41,595 nucleotides of DNA from Neisseria wadsworthii 9715 (GTDB lineage Bacteria; Pseudomonadota; Gammaproteobacteria; Burkholderiales; Neisseriaceae): positions 991,100 through 1,032,694 of the forward strand of contig NZ_JH165159.1 in the NCBI RefSeq assembly GCF_000227765.1. Reading direction: 5' to 3'. Position 1 is the stretch's first letter. The number at the start of each line of letters is the position of its first letter. A model generated the notes under the pieces. It was given only the letters and a program-made list of their open reading frames with translations. It had not been told where the DNA came from and made no database searches. A program made the translations under genes and the position numbers. Of the stretch, positions 33,832 to 41,590 are shown in pieces.

Positions 33832-34416
33832 TCAATGATTAAGTTTGATATTTTTCAATACGCTGTCTAATTGCTGTGTGGTTGCGCTTGGGCTGTATGC
33901 ACAAATATTGTAAAGACCTTCTGTCGAGTAAACGGCCACGCAGGTTTCATTTAAGGTTTCGTCGCCGCTGGTTTGTGAATAGTGGTAATCCATGCGGTTT
34001 TCAGTGGCTATGCCGGTTTTGACGTCTTTAAGGCTTGGATCTGCTTCAATGTGTTTTTTCAGGTTGGCAAAGTATTCGTTTGCCGGCTTTTTCGGCTTGC
34101 CCAGGTTGGTGGTGTAAAGAGTGATATTTTGCGCGTCGTCTTGCTGCATCATGGTTAAGTCGGCCGCGTTAACGCCGGGTGGAAGAGGAACGGCTTCTTT
34201 GGAAATGTCTGTAAAACTGCTGTTTTCAATAACGATGCTGAGCTTGCCGTCTTTACTGGTTAAGGTTTGCACGGCGCTTTGAGGTATGGAAGCGGCTTCG
34301 TTGATGGCGGAAGCGGCAGAAGAGGCGGCTTCGGGGGAAACGGATGTTTCGGGCTGCTCGTTGCAGGCACTTAATGAGATGGCGGCCGCCAGAGCCAGGA
34401 AAGCTGTTTTCTTCAT
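33832..34416 (-). CDS. Hypothetical lipoprotein
   Basis: A 194-residue protein with a lipoprotein signal peptide ending in LSAC (Cys18). An Ala/Ser/Glu-rich linker (about 19-50) is followed by a globular domain that starts SKDGKLSIVIENSSFTDI and ends in two cysteines (ETCVAVY and YNICAYS) that could form a disulfide. The mature protein is probably anchored in a membrane and faces the periplasm or the surface. I do not recognise the family. A GGA before the ATG supports the start. Confidence 0.8.
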   Translation of the reverse strand: MKKTAFLALAAAISLSACNEQPETSVSPEAASSAASAINEAASIPQSAVQTLTSKDGKLSIVIENSSFTDISKEAVPLPPGVNAADLTMMQQDDAQNITLYTTNLGKPKKPANEYFANLKKHIEADPSLKDVKTGIATENRMDYHYSQTSGDETLNETCVAVYSTEGLYNICAYSPSATTQQLDSVLKNIKLNH

Positions 34417-34530
34417 ATTTGTTATCCGTTATGTTTATGTTGGAAATAATTTTGATTGTTCCGAAGTATAGCAAAAACTGGGAATGGCTGAAAATTTACC
34501 TGCCGACAATATATGCCCTCGGCTGATGTT

Positions 34531-34542
34531 TTCAGACAGGCA
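34531..34542 (-). repeat. DNA uptake sequence (single)
   Basis: Exact copy between the amidotransferase stop and the lipoprotein start. The rest of this 203-base gap shows no gene. Confidence 0.85.
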
Positions 34543-34619
34543 TCCATGTGTTAAAGGCACGGTTTTATTGTGTTTTTATTAGTTTTCGGTGCGTAGAAGG
34601 TGTTTGGCGGAGTGTGTGT

Positions 34620-35462
34620 TTATGCGACAACACCGGCGGCGCGGGCGATTGCCAAACCTTCTTCTTGGGAAAGGTAGCGCGGTTTTTCCGGTCTGTTGTG
34701 CAGAGCGATGTCCCCTTGTTGAAACACAATTAATTCATCACAGGCAAATTGTTGCCAGGTTTCGTTTTGCGTGAGCGGCAGGGTTGCAATAACGGCAACT
34801 TTGTCGTTTGGCGTGGTAACGGATGCGAAATCGACGGCCACATCGTCATCCAGCAAACGGGCCTCTCCGAAAGGGGCTTTGCGGATGATGTAGTAGAGCA
34901 GGGTGCTGGCGTGGGCAAACATGATGTCGCCGTTTGACATGATGAAGTTGAACAGGCCGTGGCTGCGGATGCGTGCGGCCAGCTCCTGTATGGCTTCGGC
35001 TAAAGTTTTGAGGTCAGGTTTTTCATCGAAACGCCGGCGTAATTCTTCCAAGATATAGCAGAAAGCGGCTTCTGAATCGGTTGTGCCGACGGGGCGGTAG
35101 TATTGGCCTTGTGAGGGTTTGAAATTCATTAGGTTGCCGTTGTGTGCAAAGAGCCAATATTCGCCCCACATTTCGCGCACAAACGGGTGTGTGTTGGCCA
35201 GCGAAGTCCTGCCTTGTGTGGCTTTGCGGATATGGGCGATAACGTTTTCGGATTTAATCTGATAGGTGTTGACTAAATCTGCAACGGGTGAGTTGGCGCT
35301 GGGTTTGTCGTCGTGAAACAGGCGTATGCCTTTTTGCTCGAAAAAGCCGATGCCGAAGCCGTCTGCATGGTGGTCGGTCAGACCGCCGCGTAGGCGGAAG
35401 CCTTCAAATGAAAAAATGATGTCGGTGGGGGTGTTGCAGTTCATGCCCAAGAGCTGGCACAT
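34620..35462 (-). CDS. Class II glutamine amidotransferase, YafJ-like
   Basis: A 280-residue N-terminal-nucleophile amidohydrolase. After removal of Met1, Cys2 (MCQLLGMNCN) should be the nucleophile. HHADGFGIGFF, VIAHIRKATQGRTSLANTHPF and WLFAHNGNL form the glutaminase site, and PVGTTDSEAAFCYIL is typical of the YafJ/EgtC-like group. There is no synthase domain, so the acceptor is unknown. A Correia-like element begins 25 bases upstream of the start codon and could carry its promoter. Confidence 0.9.
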   Translation of the reverse strand: MCQLLGMNCNTPTDIIFSFEGFRLRGGLTDHHADGFGIGFFEQKGIRLFHDDKPSANSPVADLVNTYQIKSENVIAHIRKATQGRTSLANTHPFVREMWGEYWLFAHNGNLMNFKPSQGQYYRPVGTTDSEAAFCYILEELRRRFDEKPDLKTLAEAIQELAARIRSHGLFNFIMSNGDIMFAHASTLLYYIIRKAPFGEARLLDDDVAVDFASVTTPNDKVAVIATLPLTQNETWQQFACDELIVFQQGDIALHNRPEKPRYLSQEEGLAIARAAGVVA

Positions 35463-35486
35463 GGTTCATCCTTTGCGGTTGATACC

Positions 35487-35644
35487 GCAAATAAACTTTA
35501 TTTCTGCTACGGTGTTGCTGTGCTTTAGCTCAAAGAGAGCGATTTTTGTAAGCTGCTGCTCAAGCAGCAAAGCAACAAAATCAGTCCCGTACTACTTGTA
35601 CTGTCTGCGGCTTGCTGCTTGGTGTCAAAAATAAGTTTATTTGC
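35487..35644. mobile_element. Complete Correia-like miniature inverted-repeat element
   Basis: A 158-bp element with terminal inverted repeats GCAAATAAACTT (left 35487-35498, right complement ending 35644; the match continues with a 1-base shift). The interior contains GCTTTAGCTCAAAGAGAGCG and GTACTACTTGTACTGTCTGCGGCTTGCTGC, which match the core of Correia elements of pathogenic Neisseria. The ends differ: TATAGCAAATAAAC here, against TATAGTGGATTAAC there. TATA flanks the right end. It codes for no protein and would need a transposase in trans. Confidence 0.75.
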
Positions 35645-35697
35645 TATAGGTAAACTTTAAAAGAAATTAAGTCTATCATTAACGGTGAAGCTTGTAG

Positions 35698-35745
35698 AGC
35701 CCATCCATGCCTGTCTGAAAATTTTCAGACAGGCATGGATGGGCT
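35698..35745. terminator. Long uptake-sequence hairpin upstream of hslO
   Basis: Arms 35698-35720 and 35723-35745 are perfectly complementary over 23 bases and include two exact uptake 12-mers. It sits between divergent genes, so its role may be uptake rather than termination. Confidence 0.7.
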
Positions 35746-35804
35746 TGATTTTAACATTTCTGTAACCATATAGCGGTTAATAAATTTGATGCAGAAAGAA
35801 CATT

Positions 35805-36716
35805 ATGACTTCTAATAATCTGACCGCTGTGTCGCCGGACAACAGCCGCAACCGTTTCATTTTCGACAATATGCTGGTACGCGGTTTGCATGTGCGCCTG
35901 CAGGAAGTTTGGCAGCATATTGTCGGGCGCAAAACTTACCCCGAAGCTATCCGCCGCGCGCTGGGCGAGCTGTTGGCGGCCGGCGTGTTGCTTTCGGCTG
36001 ATTTGAAAACGGCAGGTACGCTGATTTTGCAGGTCCAAGGTCAGGGAAGATTGAAAATGTTGGTAGTGGAGGCAACTTCCGACCAAACCTGCCGCGCAAC
36101 CGCGCGTTGGGACGAGTCGGCCGAAATCGGAGAAGACGAAACTTTGAGCGGTTTGCTGGGCGATCAGGGCGTGTTTGTGATTACGCTTCAGCCGAAAGAC
36201 GGTGAACCCTGGCAAGGCGTGGTACCTTTGGAAGGCGGAAGCATTGCGGAAATGCTTATGGCTTATATGCGCCGTTCCGAACAGCTGGATACGCACATCA
36301 CGCTTGCTGCAAATGAAGAGAGTGTGGGTGGTTTATTGCTCCAGCGTTTGCCGGAACAAGAGCAGGATCAAGATGCCTGGGCACATTTGACCACGATTGC
36401 CGATACGGTTACGCCGCAGGAATTGTTGGACTTGGATGTGCAGCATGTACTTTACCGTTTGTTTCACGAAACGCCGCCGCGCATGTTTGCGCCGGACTCG
36501 CTTGAATTTGCCTGCACATGTTCGCGCGGCAAGGTAAGCGATATGCTGCTGTTGCTCGGCGGGCAGGAAGTGGGGCAGATCGTGGCTGAGCAGGGCAGTG
36601 TGGAAATCGATTGCGATTTCTGCAATGAGAAATATGTGTTTGATGAAGCGGATATTAATTTACTGTTTGATGCGGATGTGGCTGCTGTGCAGGAAGAGCA
36701 GCATCGTTTGCAATAA
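35805..36716 (+). CDS. hslO: Redox-regulated chaperone Hsp33
   Basis: A 303-residue cytoplasmic holdase that protects proteins from aggregation under oxidative stress. The N-terminal domain (about 15-200) opens with NRFIFDNMLVRGLHVRL. The C-terminal redox switch has CTC (in EFACTCSRGK) and CDFC, four cysteines that bind zinc when reduced and form disulfides when oxidised. Length and motifs are normal. AGAAAG lies before the start. Confidence 0.96.
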   Translation: MTSNNLTAVSPDNSRNRFIFDNMLVRGLHVRLQEVWQHIVGRKTYPEAIRRALGELLAAGVLLSADLKTAGTLILQVQGQGRLKMLVVEATSDQTCRATARWDESAEIGEDETLSGLLGDQGVFVITLQPKDGEPWQGVVPLEGGSIAEMLMAYMRRSEQLDTHITLAANEESVGGLLLQRLPEQEQDQDAWAHLTTIADTVTPQELLDLDVQHVLYRLFHETPPRMFAPDSLEFACTCSRGKVSDMLLLLGGQEVGQIVAEQGSVEIDCDFCNEKYVFDEADINLLFDADVAAVQEEQHRLQ

Positions 36717-36733
36717 ACATGTTTGGATAACAC

Positions 36734-36766
36734 AATGCCTGTCTGAAATATTTTCAGACAGGCATT
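36734..36766. terminator. Bidirectional uptake-sequence hairpin
   Basis: Exact 12-mers at 36736-36747 and 36753-36764 in a 15-bp stem with loop TAT, between the converging hslO and mscL genes. Confidence 0.75.
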
Positions 36767-36792
36767 TGATTATTTGAATGCCGGATCAGACA

Positions 36793-37227
36793 TTATTTTT
36801 TCAAAGAGTCGCGGATTTCGCGCAACAGCAACACTTCTTCGGAAGGCGCGGCAGGTGCTTCTTCAACGGGCGCTTGTCTTTGCAATTTGCTTAGGGCGCG
36901 GATAACCATGAAGATAGCGGCTGAGATGATTAGGAAGCTGATAACGGTGTTTAGGAATGTGCCGACGTTCAGGGTAACGGCACCGGCGGCTTGCGCGGCA
37001 GCCAAAGAAGCATAGCCGTCAGCCGGAGCGTTTGCACCGTCTTTTAATGTAATAAACAGGTCTGAAAAGTCAACGCCGCCGATCAATAAACCGATAGGGG
37101 GCATGATCACATCGTCTACCAATGATTTAACGATACCGCTGAACGCAGTACCCACAACCATACCCACGGCCAAATCGACCACATTGCCACGCATGATAAA
37201 CGCTTTAAAATCTTGTGCTAAAGACAT
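36793..37227 (-). CDS. mscL: Large-conductance mechanosensitive channel
   Basis: A 144-residue inner-membrane channel that opens under membrane tension and releases solutes on hypo-osmotic shock. The N-terminal helix and first membrane segment (FKAFIMRGNVVDLAVGMVVGTAFSGIVKSLVDD) carry the pore-lining glycines. A periplasmic loop follows (about 50-85), then a second membrane segment (about 87-110) and a charged C-terminal helix (EEVLLLREIRDSLKK). AAGGAA before the start is good. Confidence 0.96.
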   Translation of the reverse strand: MSLAQDFKAFIMRGNVVDLAVGMVVGTAFSGIVKSLVDDVIMPPIGLLIGGVDFSDLFITLKDGANAPADGYASLAAAQAAGAVTLNVGTFLNTVISFLIISAAIFMVIRALSKLQRQAPVEEAPAAPSEEVLLLREIRDSLKK

Positions 37228-37313
37228 TTCTAGTTCCTTTAAGTAAGTGAAGATTGAAACAGTTTAAGAGGATTTACAAAAGAAAAGCGATAAATCTTAA
37301 TACCGGATATAAA

Positions 37314-37505
37314 ATGAGGGCGCCATTCTATGATAAAGGCGGGAAATGCTGCCGTTTATTAAATGCAAGGTTTGATTTTCCGTTAAGCGGTTCGCTTTAC
37401 TTAATATATAAGAAAGATAAAATCATTTTAAGTTCAGATAAATTTACGGCCTATGTCGATAAACATTGGCCGTTTTCTGTTAAATACTTATGTAATAAGC
37501 TGTAA
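37314..37505 (+). CDS. Possible small protein, 63 residues
   Basis: An AT-rich ORF in the gap between mscL and fabI, reading from ATG 37314 (GGAT upstream) to TAA 37505. An in-frame TTG at 37254 would extend it to 83 residues. The product is basic and has an ordered look (SGSLYLIYKKDKIILSSDKF, then YVDKHWPFSVKYLC), suggesting a real beta-rich fragment. I do not recognise it. It may be a remnant of a longer gene, or chance. Confidence 0.3.
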   Translation: MRAPFYDKGGKCCRLLNARFDFPLSGSLYLIYKKDKIILSSDKFTAYVDKHWPFSVKYLCNKL

Positions 37506-37513
37506 TAGGTTGA

Positions 37514-38296
37514 TTATACTTCACTTAAGGCATTGATGCTGTATCCGCCGTCAACATAAGTGATTTCGCCGGTAATGCCCGAAGCAAGGTCAGACAGCAG
37601 GAAAGCCGCGGCATTGCCTACTTCTTCAATGGTTACATTTCGGCCGAGCGGGTTTTGTGTGGCAACATGGTTCAGCAGTTTGCCGAAATCGGCAATGCCG
37701 GAAGCAGCCAAAGTTTTGATAGGGCCTGCGGAAATGCCGTTACAACGGATGCCGTCGCGGCCCACGGATGACGCGGTAAAGCGGATGGCTGCCTCCAAGC
37801 TGGCTTTGGCCAAGCCCATCACGTTGTAATTCGGGATGGCACGCACGGCACCTAAGTAAGAGAGGGCAACCACGGCGGCATTGCGGCCTTTCATCATCGG
37901 GTGTGCGGCTTTCACCAATGCGGGCAGGCTATATGCCGACACATCATGGGCCACGTTAAATGCTTCGCGGCTGATGCTGTCGAGAAAATCGCCGTTGAGC
38001 GACTCGCGCGGTGCGAAAGCAATGGCGTGCACCAAGCCGTCCAAGCCGTCCCACGATTTGCCTAGATCGGTGAAAAGCTGTTCGATTTCGGCATCGCTTT
38101 GCACGTCGCAACGGAACACCAGCTCTGAGCCCAGTTCGGCAGCCATTTTGCGCACACGGTCTTCCAATTTGTCTACCACATAAGTAAACGCCAGCTCGGC
38201 ACCTTGGTCGCGGCAGGCTTTGGCGATGCCGTACGCAATCGAGCGCTCGGAAATCATACCGGTGATGAGAATTTTTTTACCTTGTAAGAAACCCAT
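37514..38296 (-). CDS. fabI: Enoyl-[acyl-carrier-protein] reductase (NADH)
   Basis: A 260-residue SDR enzyme that reduces the enoyl-ACP double bond in the last step of each round of fatty acid elongation. [20 protein letters not shown] opens the fold. The FabI-type catalytic set is Tyr147, Tyr157 and Lys164 ([21 protein letters not shown]). [13 protein letters not shown] is the substrate loop. Residue 93, where E. coli FabI has the glycine linked to triclosan binding, is Ala here, as in several other FabI proteins. Single gene. Confidence 0.97.
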   Translation of the reverse strand: MGFLQGKKILITGMISERSIAYGIAKACRDQGAELAFTYVVDKLEDRVRKMAAELGSELVFRCDVQSDAEIEQLFTDLGKSWDGLDGLVHAIAFAPRESLNGDFLDSISREAFNVAHDVSAYSLPALVKAAHPMMKGRNAAVVALSYLGAVRAIPNYNVMGLAKASLEAAIRFTASSVGRDGIRCNGISAGPIKTLAASGIADFGKLLNHVATQNPLGRNVTIEEVGNAAAFLLSDLASGITGEITYVDGGYSINALSEV

Positions 38297-38439
38297 GTTT
38301 TTTCCTTAGTTTGTTTCACAGTCGCGATTTTAAGGGGCATTATAGCGGACTTTGGAAAATCCCTGCAAAGATATATGCTTTATTGATGCCGGCGGTTTCA
38401 GGTTACAATGCCTGCTATGGAAAACCTGATGTTTTGATT

Positions 38440-40218
38440 ATGAAGAAACTCTTTGCCGCCGCTTTATACTTGTTTTCGTTCCCGCTTTATGCCGCACACG
38501 GTTTCAGCTTGGGCGCGCCTTTGCTTTATCCGCCCGATTTCAAACATTTTAGTTATGTGAATCCTAATGCGCCCAAGGGCGGAACATTGGTTTTGCCCGC
38601 ATTGGGTAGCTTTGATACGTTGAATCCGTTTACGATGAAAGGTGATGCGGCATCCGGTATCAGCATGCTTACTGTCGATCAATTAATGGTGCAGGGGCAG
38701 GATGAGCCTTTTGCGATGTACGGTCTTTTGGCTGAATCGGCGGAACTCGCGCCGGACGGGCTTTCCGTTATATTCAAAATTAATCCTAAAGCGCGCTTCC
38801 ATAATGGTGATCCGGTGCTGGCAAAGGATGTGAAAGCTTCTTTCGAGCTGCTGACCAAAGATGAAGCGGCGCAACCGATGTACCGCTTATACTGGCCGGA
38901 CGTTGCCGGAGTGGACGAATTGGATGCGCGCACCGTACGCTTCCGGTTCAAGCAGCGCAATGCCGAGTTGCACCTCACGCTCGGCCAATTGCCCGTGTTT
39001 TCCCACAAAAGCTATCCGAAAGGTTTGGCTGCTGCACCGAATACGCCGCCCATCGGTTCCGGCCCTTACAGGCTGGGCAAAAGCGAGAGCGGGCGCAGCA
39101 TTGAGTTTAAACGCGATAAAGGATATTGGGCGCAGAATCTGCCGGCACGCAAAGGGATGTTCAACTTTGATACCGTGCGTTTTCTCTATTACCGCGACAA
39201 TGCTGTACGCATAGAGGGCATCAAGGGCGGACGCTATGATTTTACGGAAGAATATACGGCGAGAAACTGGGCGAGAGCCTATCCGGATACGATATTGCAA
39301 AAACGCGCTTTGGAAAAACGCGAATGGCCGCACAGCAACACTGCAGGTATGCAGGCTTTTGTGATGAACCAGCGGCGCGGTTTTTTCAAAGACATCCGCG
39401 TGCGGCGCGCGCTGGTGTTGAGCTTTGATTTCGAAAGTATTAATCAGCGCCTGTTTTACGGCACTTATACCCGCAGCAACAGCTTTTTTACCAACAGCGA
39501 AATGGCGGCAACCGGCAAGCCGGAAAGCGCGGAGCTGGAAATTCTGAAGCCATTGAGTGGCAAACTGCCCGAAGCGGTGTTCAAACACAATGTGCCGCAG
39601 CCGCCGAAAATCGATATTCAGACAGGCATCCGCCCGAATTTACTGCAAGCAAGAGCTCTGTTGCTGGCTGCAGGTTACAGTTACCGAAACGGCTTATTGG
39701 TCGGCAAAGACGGCAAGCCTGTGCAGATAGAATATCTGGCCAGCCATAAATCATTCGAAAAAACCGCAGTGAAATGGCAGCGGGATTTAGCCAAAATCGG
39801 CATCACGCTCAATATACGACTGGCGGATACGGCGCTTTACCAGCGCAGGATCAAAAATTTTGATTACGACATTATCATGACCACTTATGCCAACAGCGAA
39901 AGCCCGGGCAACGAGCAGTTTTCATATCACAGCTGCCAAGCCGCGAAAACACCGGGAGAGCGCAACTATGCCGGTTTGTGCGATGAGGCGGTGGAAGCGC
40001 TGCTCAAACGCTTCAGCAGCTTCACAAGCCGCGCGGATTTGGTGGCGAGCGCCCGTGCGCTCGACCGGGTGTTGCGTTGGCAATATTTAGTGGTGCCGAA
40101 CTGGTATTCGGCTAAAAAACGTGTGATTTACCGCAACACGCTTGCCATGCCGGATAAGCTGCCTAAGTATTACGATGCAACGACATGGGCTTTGGAAACT
40201 TGGTGGGTTAAGAAGTGA
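38440..40218 (+). CDS. Periplasmic oligopeptide-binding protein, YejA-like
   Basis: A 592-residue solute-binding protein of family 5 (SBP_bac_5). The signal peptide MKKLFAAALYLFSFPLYA is cleaved before AHGFS. SYVNPNAPKGGTLVLPALGSFDTLNPFTMKG is the YejA-type N terminus. LAKDVKASFELL, PPIGSGPYRLG and GMQAFVMNQRRGFFKDIRVRRALVLSFD are family motifs. It would deliver peptides to an ABC importer, but no permease or ATPase gene is in the window. I chose the ATG at 38440, because the ORF's earlier Met would place 43 non-signal residues before the signal peptide. Confidence 0.9.
   Translation: MKKLFAAALYLFSFPLYAAHGFSLGAPLLYPPDFKHFSYVNPNAPKGGTLVLPALGSFDTLNPFTMKGDAASGISMLTVDQLMVQGQDEPFAMYGLLAESAELAPDGLSVIFKINPKARFHNGDPVLAKDVKASFELLTKDEAAQPMYRLYWPDVAGVDELDARTVRFRFKQRNAELHLTLGQLPVFSHKSYPKGLAAAPNTPPIGSGPYRLGKSESGRSIEFKRDKGYWAQNLPARKGMFNFDTVRFLYYRDNAVRIEGIKGGRYDFTEEYTARNWARAYPDTILQKRALEKREWPHSNTAGMQAFVMNQRRGFFKDIRVRRALVLSFDFESINQRLFYGTYTRSNSFFTNSEMAATGKPESAELEILKPLSGKLPEAVFKHNVPQPPKIDIQTGIRPNLLQARALLLAAGYSYRNGLLVGKDGKPVQIEYLASHKSFEKTAVKWQRDLAKIGITLNIRLADTALYQRRIKNFDYDIIMTTYANSESPGNEQFSYHSCQAAKTPGERNYAGLCDEAVEALLKRFSSFTSRADLVASARALDRVLRWQYLVVPNWYSAKKRVIYRNTLAMPDKLPKYYDATTWALETWWVKK
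39617..39628 (-). repeat. DNA uptake sequence inside the yejA-like gene
   Basis: Exact copy read by the gene as IQTGI, in a less conserved region. Confidence 0.85.
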
Positions 40219-40246
40219 TTGTTTAATCAAATAATTGAGCCTGAAA

Positions 40247-40279
40247 AATGCCTGTCTGAAAACTTTTCAGACAGGCATT
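40247..40279. terminator. Bidirectional uptake-sequence hairpin
   Basis: Exact 12-mers at 40249-40260 and 40266-40277 with 16-nt arms, between the converging yejA-like and nuclease genes. Confidence 0.75.
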
Positions 40280-40293
40280 CTTGTTATGGATGT

Positions 40294-41061
40294 TTAATTA
40301 AATTCTGCCAATACTGGCGCGTGGTCGCTCGGCCGTTCCCAGCCGCGGGCTTCCGTATCGACCGAAACGTTGTGCAAAGCATCTCGCATAAGGCTGCTGA
40401 CTAAAATATGGTCGATGCGCAAACCTTGCTTGCGGCGGAACATGGCGCCGCGGTAATCCCACCAAGTGTACATCACGGCATCGGGGTGGATGTGGCGCAG
40501 GCTGTCGTGCAAACCTAAATCCAGCAAAGCTTGAAACCATGCTCGTTCGGCGCTGGAGCAATGAATTTTTTCATGCCATTTTTCAGGGTCATAACAATCC
40601 AAATCTGCCGGCGCGATATTGAAGTCGCCCAGCAATACCAGCTTTTCATGACAGGCAAGTTCCTCTTTTACAAAGGCATTTAAAGCAGAGAACCATTCGC
40701 GCTTATATTCGAATTTCGGGCTGTCGAGCGCTTCTCCGTTGACACAGTAAACGTCAATGACGCGTACGCCGTTAATAGTGGCGGCTATCACGCGCTTTTG
40801 AGGATCATCAGGCAGTAAAGGCAGGTGGGTGCAGACTTCGGCAATATCGTGTTTGCTGATAATGGCCACCCCGTTATAGGTTTTTTGCCCGCTCCAAACA
40901 ACTTGATAACCCTGCATTTGAAAAACAGCAGCGGGAAATTGGTCGTGATCTAGCTTGAGCTCCTGCAGAACCAACACATCGGGCTGGTGTTGTTGCAGCC
41001 ATTCCTGCACTTGTGGCAGGCGGACTTTTAGGGAGTTGACGTTCCAAGTGGCGATTTTCAT
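40294..41061 (-). CDS. Exonuclease III family nuclease, NExo-like
   Basis: A 255-residue Mg-dependent DNA repair nuclease. MKIATWNVNSLKVRLP, LQELKLD (metal-binding Glu34), YCVNG, LGDFNIAP (catalytic Asp/Asn), LRIDHIL and SDHAP are the family motifs. Residue 167 is His (EKWHEKIHCSS), the position which, as I recall, in meningococcal NExo blocks abasic-site endonuclease activity and leaves 3'-end processing. So this is probably the NExo paralogue rather than the AP endonuclease NApe. Start at 41061; the ORF could reach 41112 but lacks support there. Confidence 0.9.
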   Translation of the reverse strand: MKIATWNVNSLKVRLPQVQEWLQQHQPDVLVLQELKLDHDQFPAAVFQMQGYQVVWSGQKTYNGVAIISKHDIAEVCTHLPLLPDDPQKRVIAATINGVRVIDVYCVNGEALDSPKFEYKREWFSALNAFVKEELACHEKLVLLGDFNIAPADLDCYDPEKWHEKIHCSSAERAWFQALLDLGLHDSLRHIHPDAVMYTWWDYRGAMFRRKQGLRIDHILVSSLMRDALHNVSVDTEARGWERPSDHAPVLAEFN

Positions 41062-41113
41062 AGCGAACGGATTGGATGGATAAAGAAAATGGGATTGTAG
41101 CAAAAAACACAAA

Positions 41114-41166
41114 GCACCGAACCATTACTTTGCTGTATTCAGCAGATATCAGTAATGATTCGGTGC
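41114..41166 (-). terminator. Complex hairpin terminator of the ArsR-family gene
   Basis: GCACCGAA-C-CATTACT (41114-41129) pairs with AGTAATG-A-TTCGGTGC (41151-41166) with one mismatch. The loop contains a second hairpin TGCTG/CAGCA (41131-41144). On the minus strand it is followed by TTTGTGTTTTTTG. Confidence 0.75.
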
Positions 41167-41177
41167 AAAAGGCAATG

Positions 41178-41510
41178 CTATTGTTTAGCTTCCCGATCAG
41201 TTGCGCAATAAACTTGGCACATGGCTTCAAGCAGGTTGAAGATTTCCGGAGAGGTGATGCGGTATTGCAGAATCCTATGGTAGCGGGTGTAGTCAACCAC
41301 ACCTTTTGCGCGTAGTTTGGCTAAATGATTGGATACGGCGGTTTGATTGATGCCGATAATATTCACGATTTCGGTAACATTACGCTCACTTTGCGCCAAC
41401 AGACACAAAATCATCAATCTGTGCGGATGGGAAATCAATTTCAATAAGGAAGATGCGCGCTCGGCATGCTCCATCATTTGATTAGCGGTTTGTGATGTTA
41501 TTGTCTTCAT
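41178..41510 (-). CDS. ArsR-family regulator with BigR/SqrR-type cysteines
   Basis: A 110-residue winged-helix repressor of the ArsR family. The recognition region is GINQTAVSNHLAKLRAKGVV (53-72). The classical arsenic or metal motif ELCVCDL is absent. Cys36 (MILCLL) and Cys102 (VYCATDRE) are 66 residues apart, the same separation as the reactive pair in BigR (42/108) and SqrR (41/107), which sense persulfides. The sequence pattern LLKxxSHPxRLMI and the ending CAxxxEAK also fit BigR. A third Cys lies at 98. There is no Shine-Dalgarno site, and the promoter suggests a leaderless message. The target is probably the divergent gene right of the window. Confidence 0.88.
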   Translation of the reverse strand: MKTITSQTANQMMEHAERASSLLKLISHPHRLMILCLLAQSERNVTEIVNIIGINQTAVSNHLAKLRAKGVVDYTRYHRILQYRITSPEIFNLLEAMCQVYCATDREAKQ

Positions 41511-41516
41511 GAGAGC

Positions 41517-41545
41517 ATTGTAGATAGTTATGTAAAGAGCTGCAA
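41517..41545 (-). promoter_or_regulatory. Promoter of the ArsR-family gene
   Basis: On the minus strand, TTGCAG (41540-41545), 17-nt spacer, TACAAT (41517-41522). The expected start is at about 41510, the A of the ATG. Confidence 0.55.
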
Positions 41546-41563
41546 GTGCTTTGATATTTAAGG

Positions 41564-41590
41564 ATTTATATCAATTTTATAGATATAAAT
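41564..41590. promoter_or_regulatory. AT-rich inverted repeat, likely repressor operator
   Basis: ATTTATATC (41564-41572) and GATATAAAT (41582-41590) are perfect inverted repeats 9 bases apart. The repeat overlaps the place where a rightward promoter (TTGATA at 41551-41556) would have its -10. It fits an operator for the ArsR-family protein acting on a gene just outside the window. Confidence 0.5.

Noticed and set aside
38311-38439. N-terminal extension of the yejA-like ORF
   Set aside because: The signal peptide starts at 38440. The upstream 43 codons cover the promoter region, including TACAAT near 38405.
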